NCBI GenBank assembly: GCA_964035575.1
Contig: OZ037867.1
Coordinates: forward strand, 682,001 to 746,000
DNA length: 64,000 bases
Direction: 5' to 3'
Source: Rhynchopus sp. YZ270_cl-10
Lineage: Eukaryota; Euglenozoa; Diplonemea; Diplonemida; Diplonemidae
In this document: positions 48,586 through 59,600 of the stretch, piece by piece
Layout: each line of letters starts with the position of its first letter
Numbering within the stretch: the first letter of the stretch is position 1
The notes under the pieces: model-generated
The model's input: only the letters and a program-made list of their open reading frames with translations
Databases searched by the model: none
What the model was told of the DNA's origin: nothing
Translations under genes and position numbers: made by a program

Positions 48586-49889
48586 CAGGGTTTTATCTTG
48601 AAAAAACATTTTAAAATTCTACCCGGTCTACCCGGTCTGGCAAAAAAGTGGTCAAAAAAATTTTTTTCGCCTCCGGCGAAAATGTCCCGGTAAACCGTTA
48701 AAATTGCTGCATTCACTCGCATATTGCATATCATCTCACGTTCCCCACCTTTGCGGAAGAAGCAAAAAAATCATGTCAGGTCGGTAGCGTGCGGACGTTT
48801 CCTCGTATAGACATCTACAAAAAGAAACGGCAGTCATGGCAAAGGTTCCTGGCGAAGCCACGGTACGCAACATTTCTAAAAAAATGTTGGCATCAAATGG
48901 CACTGTCATTGGTCATTATCGTCAGTTCTCGTAAATGTTACTTCCATATTTTGCTGAACGAAAGTTTTGGTGAAGCCACGGTACGCAACATTTCAAAATA
49001 TTGTGCTTAAAATTGCACATTTTACAGCCAAACTATGTCATGGGTGGGTTGCAATCTTGCGCCGCAGGCGCACGGTACGCTACTTTTTTCCTTTCGCCAT
49101 GCTGCATGCTTCCTTTTCCTTCGGCGTTTGACCAATTGGGTCGCGTTCTGGCTGTGACGGGGTCACTTTGTTCATGAGGCCAGTTCTGGTCACTCTTAGA
49201 GGTTTGTGTGAGGTACCCCCAAGATATATCATTTTGGTTTTTTTTTTGGCCTGGCCGGGTGGTTATTTTTTTTTTTTTCCCCAGACCGGGCAGGGTTTTA
49301 TCTTGAAAAAGCATTTTAAAATTCTACCCGGTCTACCCGGTCTGGCAAAAAAGTGGTCAAAAAAAATTTTTTCGCCTCCGGCGAAAATGTCCCGGTAAAC
49401 CGTTAAAACTGCTGCATTCACTCGTATATTGCATATCATCTCACGTTCCCCACCTTTGCGGGTTGGAATAAGCAAAAAAATCATGTCAGGTCGGTAGCGT
49501 GCGGACGTTTCCTCGTATAGACATCTACAAAAAGAAACGGCAGTCATGGCACCCAAAGGTTCCAGGCGAAGCCACGGTACGCAACATTTCTAAAAATTGG
49601 GCATAAAATTGCATATTTTTACAGCCAAACTATGTCATGGGTAGGGTGGCTTGCAATCTTGCGCCGCAGGCGCACGGTACGCTACTTTTATTATTTCGCC
49701 ATGCTGCATGCTTCCTTTTCCTTCGGCGTTTGACCAATTGAGTCGCGTTTTGGCTGTGACGGGGTCACTTTGTTCATGAGGCCAGTTCTGGTCACTCTTA
49801 GAGGTTTGTGTGAGGTACCCCCAAGATTTATCATTTTGATTTTTTTTTTGGCCTGACCGGGTGGATATTTTTTTTTTTTTCCCAGACCG
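48586..49889 (+). repeat. Tandem pair of ~600-700 bp subterminal units
   Basis: Unit 1 (48586-49290) and unit 2 (49291-~49889) both begin CAGGGTTTTATCTTG and end CCCAGACCGGG, and are nearly identical. Unit 1 has about 100 extra bases bounded by direct copies of GAAGCCACGGTACGCAACAT. The motif ACCCGGTCT/AGACCGGG recurs at both edges of each unit, a plausible transposase-binding subterminal motif. Confidence 0.8.
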
Positions 49890-50284
49890 GGTAAGGGCAG
49901 GCTCACTTTTGCCTGTGTTTATTGCTCGCGCGCGCGGAAAATTTTGAGAATTCCAAAAAAAAAAACATGGGAAAAAAAAAAAACATTGTAGTAATAAAAG
50001 GTGTGAGGGAGAGAGTAGTGGGGCTTGAGGTGATTTTGTGCACCAAGTTCCTACAAAAATATTGTGAAATGTTTCAAAAAATGATCGATGGGATTTATTT
50101 TTGTGAGGTTCCGGGAAACCCGCAAACAAATGGATTTTCCGAGTAGCAGCCAAATCGTCCACAAAATCGTCCAAAATAGTTATGCTTTTACGATATTTCC
50201 AGTATTGGTGCCCAGCTGGTTCTGGGAGGAATTCTGGGAAGAAGGGTGAGGCTTTCTTATTGCAAAACGAAGTTCTACGAAGAA

Positions 50285-50621
50285 CTGTACTGTACTGTAC
50301 TGTACTGTACTGTACTGTACTGTACTGTACTGTACTGTACTGTACTGTACTGTACTGTACTGTACTGTACTGTACTGTACTGTACTGTACTGTACTGTAC
50401 TGTACTGTACTGTACTGTACTGTACTGTACTGTACTGTACTGTACTGTACTGTACTGTACTGTACTGTACTGTACTGTACTGTACTGTACTGTACTGTAC
50501 TGTACTGTACTGTACTGTACTGTACTGTACTGTACTGTACTGTACTGTACTGTACTGTACTGTACTGTACTGTACTGTACTGTACTGTACTGTACTGTAC
50601 TGTACTGTACTGTACTGTACT
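50285..50621 (+). repeat. Minisatellite (CTGTA)n, about 67 copies
   Basis: Perfect 5-bp tandem array, 337 bp, inside the Harbinger-like element. Each unit junction makes GTAC. Open in several frames only because it lacks stops; not a gene. Confidence 0.98.
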
Positions 50622-50630
50622 CCCAATCCC

Positions 50631-51026
50631 CTGTGTATACTGTGTATACTGTGTATACTGTGTATACTGTGTATACTGTGTATACTGTGTATACTGTGTA
50701 TACTGTGTATACTGTGTATACTGTGTATACTGTGTATACTGTGTATACTGTGTATACTGTGTATACTGTGTATACTGTGTATACTGTGTATACTGTGTAT
50801 ACTGTGTATACTGTGTATACTGTGTATACTGTGTATACTGTGTATACTGTGTATACTGTGTATACTGTGTATACTGTGTATACTGTGTATACTGTGTATA
50901 CTGTGTATACTGTGTATACTGTGTATACTGTGTATACTGTGTATACTGTGTATACTGTGTATACTGTGTATACTGTGTATACTGTGTATACTGTGTATAC
51001 TGTGTATACTGTGTATACTGTGTACT
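50631..51026 (+). repeat. Minisatellite (CTGTGTATA)n, about 44 copies
   Basis: Near-perfect 9-bp tandem array immediately after the 5-bp array, separated by about 9 bases. Contains the palindrome GTATAC in every unit. Confidence 0.98.
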
Positions 51027-51359
51027 GTGCAGAAATTGACCAAAAACGAGAACTTGTCCATTTCGGCAAATTGACCCCACCACTGGCCGGACGAATTCCG
51101 GAAATGCAAATGCCGGCGTTTAAAAGTTTCACCAATCATGCACACCGTGCAACGTGTGTGTGTGTGTGTGTGTTTTTTCTTATTTTTTTTTTCCATGTTT
51201 TTTTTCCATGTTTTTTTCTTGCGCGCGCGCGCGGAAAATTTTTGGGCCCTCCGAGCACTAAACACAGACAAAAGTGAGCCTGCCCTAAATATTTTTTTTT
51301 TTATTTTACCCGCACGGTGCGGTCTGTCGTGCTTGGAGTGTGTAAATAACGGACTTACC

Positions 51360-51488
51360 CCCTGAGTCCGACAGTCGGACCCCCTGAGTCCGACAGACGG
51401 ACTCAGGGGTCCGTCTGTCGGACTCTGGAGTCCGACAGACGGACTCTGGAGTCCGACTGTCGGACTCTGGGGTCCGACAGTCGGACCC
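51360..51488. repeat. GC-palindrome array (GTCCGACAGTCGGAC type), left
   Basis: Several consecutive copies of a hairpin-forming 15-mer, GTCCGACAGTCGGAC or its GACGGAC variant, separated by CCCCTGA or TCTGGA. Followed by alternating poly-A/poly-T with GGCC cores to ~51560. Confidence 0.85.
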
Positions 51489-51809
51489 AAAAAAAAAATT
51501 TTTTTTTTTTTTGGGCCGAAAAAAAAAATTTTTTTTTTGGCCAAAAAAATTTTTTTGGCCGAAAATCGCCTTGTATAGCCACTACAGTAGTGCAGTTTCT
51601 TTGAATTTTTTGGGCCATTTTATGACCTACTACACCCAATTTTTGGGGGATTTTTTTTTTCTTGGTCAAAAAATAGCGCTTGTTGCCTACTACTGGGTAT
51701 AGGCTTGTTCAGAGGTGTGTATTTGGTGTACCCAGACATGGTCAAAACACATGAATTTTGCGTTTTTTTGCATTTTTAGGTTCTCGACCAACCAGGGGGC
51801 GACCAATTT

Positions 51810-52200
51810 GGGTACTGGGTACTGGGTACTGGGTACTGGGTACTGGGTACTGGGTACTGGGTACTGGGTACTGGGTACTGGGTACTGGGTACTGGGTACT
51901 GGGTACTGGGTACTGGGTACTGGGTACTGGGTACTGGGTACTGGGTACTGGGTACTGGGTACTGGGTACTGGGTACTGGGTACTGGGTACTGGGTACTGG
52001 GTACTGGGTACTGGGTACTGGGTACTGGGTACTGGGTACTGGGTACTGGGTACTGGGTACTGGGTACTGGGTACTGGGTACTGGGTACTGGGTACTGGGT
52101 ACTGGGTACTGGGTACTGGGTACTGGGTACTGGGTACTGGGTACTGGGTACTGGGTACTGGGTACTGGGTACTGGGTACTGGGTACTGGGTACTGGGTAC
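51810..52200 (+). repeat. Minisatellite (TGGGTAC)n, about 56 copies
   Basis: Perfect 7-bp tandem array, 391 bp, in the left part of the 7.8-kb element. It is followed by a short exon-like stretch (52201-52254, ending in a GTATGT donor-like site) for which I can assign no gene. Confidence 0.98.
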
Positions 52201-52607
52201 CAAGAGAAGGCAGCTTGACAGCAGCGAAGGCGGAGGCTACGGGGAAGACAAGGTATGTAAATGTTTAACTTTCAGTTACTTGTGTAGATGCAAACAACAC
52301 ACCCAGTGGTTTGCAGCATTTTATTTTCTTGTGTGCTTTCTCTTCTTTGAATCGAAAGTATGTGAACCTTATTACATCATGATACAATGCAACGAGGCCG
52401 AAACAGCCTCACTAAGGCCTCTGAAAATAAATGTTCAGACTTGGCACTTACTTATGTTTAGGTGCGCCTCAACCACACGCTTGAATATATTTAATTTGCC
52501 ACACCTCAGATAGATTTTCCAGATATGCCTATGTTCAGGTGTTCCAGGCCTCGTCACAAATAGACAAAAAAACAAAAGCCAAAACAACAGAGAGAGAGCC
52601 AACAATT

Positions 52608-52912
52608 TTTTATCTCACTTGTGTAATAATGTTTAGCCGCGTTTTCGAAATTCCTTCCTGGAGATTACACAAAATACAGTAGACATTATCTCCGCACACA
52701 AAGAACAAAACAAAACCCATGCCGAGAGTAGGCGCAAAAGCAATGTGGAGGAGATCTGCGCATGCAACCAAAAGGGTTGCAGTCATAGGACTTCGAGGAA
52801 CTGTTCACCATACCCAACCTTGACGCCCCGTACTAGGTGGTCATACATCATTTGTCAAATATACTGTAGGAATTTCGAAAACGCAGCACAACATTATTGC
52901 CCGTGAGATAAT
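52608..52912. mobile_element. ~305-bp inverted-repeat (foldback) element
   Basis: Arms of about 42 bp: TATCTCAC ... AATAATGTT ... CGTTTTCGAAATTCC on the left, with its reverse complement ending GTGAGATAATA on the right. No coding potential; no clear target duplication. Confidence 0.5.
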
Positions 52913-53077
52913 AACTATTTATTCGAGTGAAATAAGAACTATTTTATTTCACGCGCCACTAAAAAGGTGCCCGAGTGCGTTATTTCCCGAGCGAAGCGAG
53001 GGGAATAAGAGTGAGAGAGTCACGAGGGTGCCTTTTTAGTGGCAAGTGCAAGAAAATGTTCTTATTTCACTCAATAT

Positions 53078-53501
53078 GTAATTTTATTCCACAAGTGAAA
53101 AACGTATTTATAGGTGTAAACAGTGGAACGTTGAGCCCACGCTCCACCCCTCACACTACCACACTTCAAATTACAGATTATTTATTGCCTCTTACACACA
53201 TGCCTAAACCCACGCGCAAGTTTGCGGAGATGGAGGATGCATATGACAACTTGTTCGACGACATGAACAGTGGTGTGCAGTACAGGAAAACATGGGACGA
53301 TTTCCTCCGTTTCAACAGACTTTCAGGAGCGAACGAGCCCAGGGAAGAACACGTCGTGTCCTTCAGATCACTCCGTGATCTTTTATTTCACTCCCCCACC
53401 CAATCCTTCACGATTTGCGTGAAATAAAACGTGAAATAAAACGAATCTTATTTCACTCACTTTTTCACCTGTTTACGTTTTTCACGCGTGGTATAAAATT
53501 A
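53078..53501. mobile_element. Inverted-repeat cassette around recombinase-like fragment A
   Basis: Arms of ~38 bp with shared blocks GTAATTTTAT, CCAC, GTGAAAAACGTA and AGGTG in inverse orientation (53078-53116 and 53465-53501). The DNA around is rich in GTGAAATAA motifs. Broken remnant; family uncertain. Confidence 0.4.
53200..53427 (+). pseudogene. Broken fragment resembling a tyrosine-recombinase N-terminal domain (copy A)
   Basis: A short coding-like segment beginning MPKPTRKFAEMEDAYDNLFD and containing QYRKTWDDFLRFNRL then HVVSF. The pattern (aromatic/basic residue, W, then FLRF, a loop and V..F) fits the SAM-like core-binding domain that precedes the catalytic half of tyrosine recombinases. 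No catalytic half is visible nearby. It lies inside an inverted-repeat cassette (53078-53501) within the 7.8-kb composite element and looks like a broken remnant. Crypton- or DIRS-type origin is possible but not shown. Confidence 0.35.
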
Positions 53502-53740
53502 CGTATCGAAAACTAAAGTGAACATTATTTAACTGATGGGTGATTCACAAACTGGAATACGTGATACCCACTCGCTATCGCTCGTGACATCACTTTTATG
53601 ATTACACTCACTTCACTCATGAAATCAAAATGCTGAACTCCACTCGCTTCGTGAAGTTGAGCCCCAGTTTGAGTCACCCACCACCTCGTGAAATAATGTT
53701 CACTTTATTTCATGAGATAATAATTATCTAACTCAGTGAA

Positions 53741-54597
53741 ATAAAACTCGTGTAATTTTGCAGATTATATGCCCTTTGTGTCACTCAATTGTAACCGAGA
53801 ATGTAAGGCAGTGAGTATTTGATCTGCCCTTTATGTCGCGAAATACTATGTTTGGTGTTTTGACGTCTTCCAAGCAGATGGATATTCCCTCACTTGCACG
53901 CAATCTACCGAGGAACCGACTGCCTTTCTCAAAAGCCAGTACATGTCGGGGTGTCGAGGTCCGTGTCAATACAAAGCGGACCAAGTCGCTCGAGGTTTGA
54001 AAACCGCAAGAACTCGTCCCATTTCTTCTTGTACACCTCCTTGCTTCTCATACCCGCTGAGACTTGGTATCCGTAAGTGTCATACATCCTGTCCTTCTTC
54101 GTTTTGGCAGTGTTTGAGGGGAGTGATGAAAAAGTTCTTTTTTTTACTGAGTGATTTTTTTAACCAAAAGAAAACCGACGCAGGAGCTTTTCTGGAACTG
54201 TTTTATTCTCCCCACCCCAACAACATCACATTTCAGAAAAACATTGTTTTTTCGTTTTTGTTCACTTTCTTTTCTTCTCCCTCACACCTGTTTGCTGTGA
54301 ATTAAATTTTTTCGTTTCGGCCTGGTCGCAAACGCGAGTTTTCCTGGAAGCGCAGGAAAAATGACTGGGGAGTGTTGGTGGCTCCGTGACGCCACAGAGC
54401 CGGCACACTCGTTGAGTGCCTCACAAAACCTCAAATTTATTCCGCTTTGATTTCATTTATTGTCTTCACGCTTTATCGTTGTTGTTGGGTTGGGAAATAC
54501 TATTTCATTCTCCCATACATTCTCGGTTACAATTGAGTGACAAAGGGCACATTATCACCCACCTTTGTGGGAATTCACAAAATTACACGAGTTTTAT
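53741..54597. mobile_element. Inverted-repeat cassette around recombinase-like fragment B
   Basis: Arms 53741-53806 and 54516-54597 share, inverted, TACATTCTCGGTTACAATTG, AAAGGGCA and AAAATTACACGAGTTTTAT. Same organisation as the cassette at 53078 but a longer, different arm. Broken remnant. Confidence 0.45.
53800..54103 (-). pseudogene. Broken fragment resembling a tyrosine-recombinase N-terminal domain (copy B)
   Basis: On the minus strand a segment reads EVYKKKWDEFLRFSNLERLG and further on HVLAF, clearly related to QYRKTWDDFLRFNRL and HVVSF in copy A on the other strand. The two are diverged paralogues. This copy also sits between inverted repeats (53741-54597) and is broken. Assignment to the recombinase fold is from motif spacing only. 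Confidence 0.33.
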
Positions 54598-56073
54598 CCC
54601 CTTTTTTTACCACATTAACCTCACCTTTCCCGATAACTGCGTTTCTACACCATACATTTCATTCATTAATCACACTCCACATTTACACTCATCACAGGAT
54701 CGTGAAATCTGAACTGCATCTGCGATTGTGATGAGAAGCCTCGCCGCGTCTCCGACATTCAGCAACTCAAAATCCAAAGAGTATCACCCGCATCAATCCA
54801 TTCTGAGTTTGCGGACTAAGATCTGGGGTGGAAGGGGGATGGGTACACTTTGTCAGTCACTGCTATTGCCATTTAACCCAGGGAGCATAGCTAGTGCAAG
54901 AAATTCGACTTTGGAAACCTTCCGGAAAGTCTGTCCTCTGCTTGCGGAGGACGAGGCACAAGAAAATATTGCGTTCCCCCAGAAAACCAGTGCACATTTC
55001 ACACTCCTTGTGGGTGGTCTTGTTGCCTTTTTGTCACAGTAATTTTGGCCCAGGCATGCTCTTGAAGCATGACAATTTAGTGTGTATGGGGCAGGGTGTT
55101 GTTTTGTTCTGAATTCTCTTTGTTATAACATCTAAGTCAATCGCGGGTGGTGGTTTGTGTAGCGTGAGGCACTCTTTTTAACAAACTTCCTGCGGCTGCT
55201 AAAGCGTTATTTCTTCGGATTTAACAACGTACAGCGTAACATAGTGGATTCGCCTGGTCGACACAACCTTTGATAGATATGGGATAACCAACCCCCTTCG
55301 ACCCCTCGTGGGTTCACTAAACAAGCCCTCGTGGTAGTTAAACGCGATTGACATTTACATTCCTAGAGATGAAAGAACAAGACAACACTTCTGTACCCGC
55401 GCATCAAAATTGTGGAAAACTTTGCACCCCAAACACCCTCAACAACGCCCGCCAAAAGGCGCCCCTTGTTGCTGGGAGTTGGTTCTCATGTTTGATACCT
55501 GCACAGCGGGCATTCCTCTGAGTCCAACGCATGTTTGGCCTGTCTGCGGCGTTGTACTTCAGGTGCACGAAGACAGGGTCTGGTGGTAAATTTTGCGTAG
55601 TGTCGCATTCCCTCATGTGTGGGTCACTCACACTTGGCGGTCATGTGCCACTGCGTGGGTCTGGGAATTTGGGTACCTGGGTACAGGAAATTTGTTGTGG
55701 AAGACATCAACCACCATGCATTGAGGAGGGTAAGACAGTGTTCGCAGTTTCTACCTGATAGCATTACAACATTTAACTTCTCCACGGGGGTCTTGGGCCG
55801 TTCACTCGGTTCTACCTTGACTACCGGAAGATATTCTTGAGGCCTTTCTGGTCTCTAGAATATCCGGTATTCCCGAACGGAGGCACACTTTGTGTGTTAC
55901 TACGACCTGGCAATTTCCAGCAGTAGGTTAAGTAATCTTTCTTGTAAATTGTTGGATCATTATCTCCTCAGTGCATGAATGCCCCACGTGACTGGACACT
56001 TTTGTGTTTGTCATGTGGAGCTGTGGTTGCTCTTTCACGACTTTTTTCCTGTTCCTGGGTACCTGTTCCTGGA
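54598..56073. other. Unassigned interior of the 7.8-kb element
   Basis: Base composition is more balanced than in the spacers, so it may be decayed coding DNA, but no frame longer than ~105 codons and no motif I recognise. Confidence 0.4.
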
Positions 56074-56192
56074 CCTGGGTACCTGGGTACCTGGGTACCT
56101 GGGTACCTGGGTACCTGGGTACCTGGGTACCTGGGTACCTGGGTACCTGGGTACCTGGGTACCTGGGTACCTGGGCACCTGGGCACCTGGGT
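56074..56192 (+). repeat. Minisatellite (CTGGGTAC)n, about 15 copies
   Basis: 8-bp tandem array; the last units drift to CTGGGCAC. Lies next to the right-hand palindrome block of the 7.8-kb element. Confidence 0.97.
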
Positions 56193-56198
56193 GTGCCT

Positions 56199-56331
56199 GT
56201 CGGACCCCAGGGTCCGGCAGTCGGACTCAGGGGTCCGACTGTGAGTCCGACAGTCGGACCCCTGAGTCCGACTGTCGGACTCAGGGGGTCCGACTGTCGG
56301 ACCCCCTCGGACTCCGACAAAAGGGTCCGAC
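56199..56331. repeat. GC-palindrome array (GTCCGACAGTCGGAC type), right
   Basis: Same 15-mer hairpin units as at 51360, here 65-195 bp from the right terminus of the 7.8-kb element and in inverse arrangement relative to the CCGCACGGTGCGG motif. Confidence 0.85.
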
Positions 56332-56616
56332 ATTTCCAGGACAGACTGCACCGTGCGGTCTAGGGACCACTAACATATAAGGAGATAAAACCCTGACCTT
56401 GAGAAAACTCCGTCACCTCCCCCTCTACCCAAACCCACTCACCTCTGCAGCAAAAAAAAACAGCAACACCAACAAACACTAATTGCACACACACGACACA
56501 CAATACATTCTTTGTTTTCTTTGATTTCTCTGCAAAAGGACGCATAGTAACCGACGCAACGTCTTCTGAGCAGTAGCTAAGGGGGGGTGGGGGGTGGGGG
56601 AGGGCTGTGCAGGGCG

Positions 56617-59600
56617 ATGGGGGATGCAGCAGCAGCAGCACCCTTCCAGCCCGGCTTCTTCGCGATACCACAGGACCACCCTGCACACACGGAGGTTGCG
56701 CAGTTCTATGACCAGCTGAAGTACACAGAGAAGAGCTTACGGCATAGGGAACGGGTGCTCTCTCGCATAACAAGCATAATAGGGCAGCATCTTCCTGATG
56801 TGCACACAGGTATCTTCCATTATTTTTTTTTGGATAAATTGTTGGAGTAGTGTAGCTGCCTCGGTTAGAGTGTTACCCACAATTGTGCAATCTCCACTTT
56901 CTTTTCAAAAAAAAAAGTTCACGAAAAGGCTGATATCGGGGCTATTCTTTGCGCCTGCGGGTTCGTTGGGGGTTTTAAACTGGGTGGTATTGAGTAAACC
57001 CAGGGTGATTGTAAAAAAAGGGGGGAGGAAATCTTGAGAAGCAATGTGAAGCGTGTATTCAGGCGACAGAATTTTGGGGTAATTTGGCACCTTTTCTGGA
57101 CGCCAAACAGGACTAATGTACTTCCATAAAACTCGAACTTTCAAACCAACATAATACCCACAGAACTATTCGGCTCTACCCGCACGCGGACGTACCTGCC
57201 CGATGGCGATATGGACATCACACTCTGCATCACAAACATTTCGGAGACGCGACCGCGACAGTCAGAAGGGGATGTCCTGATGTCGCTCGTGTACCTGCTC
57301 CCCCCTCTTGTGTCGGAGCACCCCGAGGTGATCAAGGCTGAGGTGAAGCTGGTGAAGTGTGTGATTGACAAGCTGCAGGTGGACATCACTATTGACCAGT
57401 ATGGGGGGCTCACTACGGTGCGCTTTTTGGAGTGTGTCAACGAGCGGATAGGGAACGACGGGCTGTTCTTCCGAACGTTGCTGCTGGTGAAGGCGTGGGC
57501 GTGTTATGAGTCGCGCATCTTGGGTGCGAATGGCGGGCTGCTGGGGAGCTATGCGCTGACGGTGATGCTCATCACAACGTTCCAACAGTGCTCACGCAGC
57601 GTGCTTGCTGCAGCAGCACCTTTGGACATGCTGGTGCGGTTTGTTGATTACTACAGCGCGTTTGACTTTGGCACTTGCGCTGTGAGTGTTCTGGGTGCTG
57701 TGCCTCTTGTTGAGGTCGACCTGAAGTCAGAGGTACGTGCCGCTGTCACTGCAGCGGTGGTAATAGCGGTAGCGGGGGTGAACTGGGAGGCACCACATGA
57801 CCCGGTGGTGTTGGACCACAATTTTTTCAGAGATTGCAGGAAGACGTTTTCTGTTGAGGATGTGAAGCAGACTGTTTTGGAAGCGGCTGCAACGGAACGG
57901 GCTGAGGCTGAGGCTGCGACAGCAGCAGCAGAGGCGAAGAAGAACGAGGACACCGAGTCAGCACAGTCGTCACCTGCAGCACCACCGGAGGACACTCCAT
58001 CTGACGAAGACCACAGAGATGTGGGCACACAGTGCGAAGGACAGAACGGAACGGCCCCTGAGCTGGACAAGGTCACGACCCCACCAGGGGACCAGGAGGC
58101 AGCAGCACCCTTCCCGCTGTCGCCTCCAGCTGCCCCACCAGCAGTCCCCACACAGCAGGAGACAGACGCCCAAGGCGTCAACATAACACGCCTCGAGCCC
58201 CTCCTCTTCCCCATCCGTGCCTACAACATCATGGACCCTCTCCGCCAGCACAACAACCTTGGCCGAAGCATTTCAAAGGGGAACGGTTCTCGTGTGCAAG
58301 CGTCGTTCCGGAAGGCATCCGTTGAGTTGCAGTTTTTGTGTCAAAGGGGGGGTGTCGGGGCAGAGCGGAGGAGACCATCATGTATGTACCCTGGGGAACT
58401 TCCTTTTTAAAAAAATTCAAAAACAGATGCGGAAAAGCAGTGGCTGCACAAATGGCTGCAGCATCGACGGAGTGAGAGCATAGAAGAGGTTGTGTATGGC
58501 GCGAATGTGCCGCCGATTGTGGGGAGTGGTGGGTTTGTTGAGTGCTTCTTCCGCAACTCATTGACAGCGATAGAGAAGAGGCGGATACGTGAGGACGGGC
58601 ATGACACCGTTCCCGGGCAAGCCGAGTTGCAGAAGTCGCCCTTCGCAGCCACCCTCGATCCAACAGCGTTCCAGCAGCAGATGGACGACGCAACGGCGAA
58701 GAACTTCACCAAAGGTACGCAAACCGCAAAGGGCACGCAGCAACGCACCGCAGCTGCAGCTGCGGCTGCTGCGGCTGCCTCCGCTGCAACAGCAACTACC
58801 ACAACTGCAGACAAACCCTGGACCAACATCAACCCCGGGTTTGCCAGAGGTATTCCCCCTATTTCGACCACTTATTCTCACGCACCAAGACAGTCATGAG
58901 AGCAGTTAAGTTTTTTATTTGGATCATTCAAAGTTTACAACACCATTTCAACCACAGCAACCGGGATGGTGCCAAGCGGGCAGCAGGATATGTCGATGCT
59001 GGCGCCTCAGTTTTCGTGGTGGGGCAAGCCTACGTTTGACGCTGCGTTCGACGCACGGCGGCGGGGGTTACCAGGGGCGTATTCAGAGCTGGAGCATGGG
59101 TCGGCCATGCACCACCACCACATGCACCATGGTGGTGTAGGTCACCACCATCATCATCACCACCACCCGCACCACCACCACCACCACCACGGGATGGCAC
59201 TGCATTCGCAGAGCAGAATGCCTGCAATGCACGGCGCGAATGTGCACCACCACCATCATCACCACCACCACCACCACCCCGCACACCAGCTCGGCCCCAT
59301 GGGCTTCATGAACCACTCCATGATGCACGGCCACCACCAGTTCCCAAACCAAATCCCAGCACGACCCGCTTCAACCTCCGCAGCAAGGAGGAAGGAAGGT
59401 ATGTTACAACCCTTCTTGAATGCAACAACTATCCCGCAGGGTGCAGGCAGCACTCTCTCCGGTTGAATGCCTAAGCAATGAGAGGCTTAGGCCACATTAA
59501 CTCATATTTCTCTCCTATATACCAAACATAGGGGGAAGTAACGTTACCCCCCACCTCTCTCTTTTTGAGAAAGTACAGAGGGTGCTATTTTCCATCAATT

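Larger units (their letters stand above)
49895..51285. mobile_element. 1.39-kb PIF/Harbinger-like TIR element with two internal minisatellites
   Basis: The termini share 32 of 34 bases as inverted repeats, starting GGGCAGGCTCACTTTTG. Each is followed inward by a (GC)n run and an A-rich stretch with CATGG. A 3-bp duplication TAA flanks it (49892-49894, 51286-51288). GGG termini with TWA duplications are typical of PIF/Harbinger and Tourist MITEs. No transposase reading frame; two satellite arrays fill more than half of it. It is inserted in the 7.8-kb element. Confidence 0.7.
48586..56395. mobile_element. 7.8-kb composite hAT-like transposon
   Basis: The left end reads CAGGGTTTTATCTTG; the right end reverse-complemented reads CAGGGTTTTATCTCC, giving 13 identical terminal bases. 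The element is bounded by a perfect 8-bp duplication ACCTTGAG at 48578-48585 and 56396-56403, as expected of hAT. Inside, in order: a tandem pair of subterminal units (48586-~49889), a Harbinger-like insertion (49895-51285), a GC-palindrome block followed by a TGGGTAC array, small inverted-repeat cassettes with recombinase-like fragments, unassigned DNA, a TACCTGGG array, and a second palindrome block in inverse orientation. CCGCACGGTGCGGTCTGTC near 51310 recurs (one mismatch) in inverse orientation near 56345, marking long decayed subterminal repeats. I see no hAT transposase, so it looks non-autonomous. Confidence 0.75.

Noticed and set aside
50180-51544. Long open frames with repeating YCTVL, QYTQ or VYTV peptides
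   Set aside because: They are translations of the 5-bp and 9-bp satellite arrays, open in many frames on both strands because the units contain no stop.
50285-52200. Possible CRISPR array
   Set aside because: Direct tandem units without spacers in a eukaryotic nuclear context.
51810-52200. Possible telomeric repeat (GGGTAC-like)
   Set aside because: Interstitial, lies inside a bounded transposon, and the unit does not fit known telomere motifs.
51715-52513. Open frame with repeating GTGYWVL
   Set aside because: Translation of the TGGGTAC array; the non-repetitive part is too short to support a protein.
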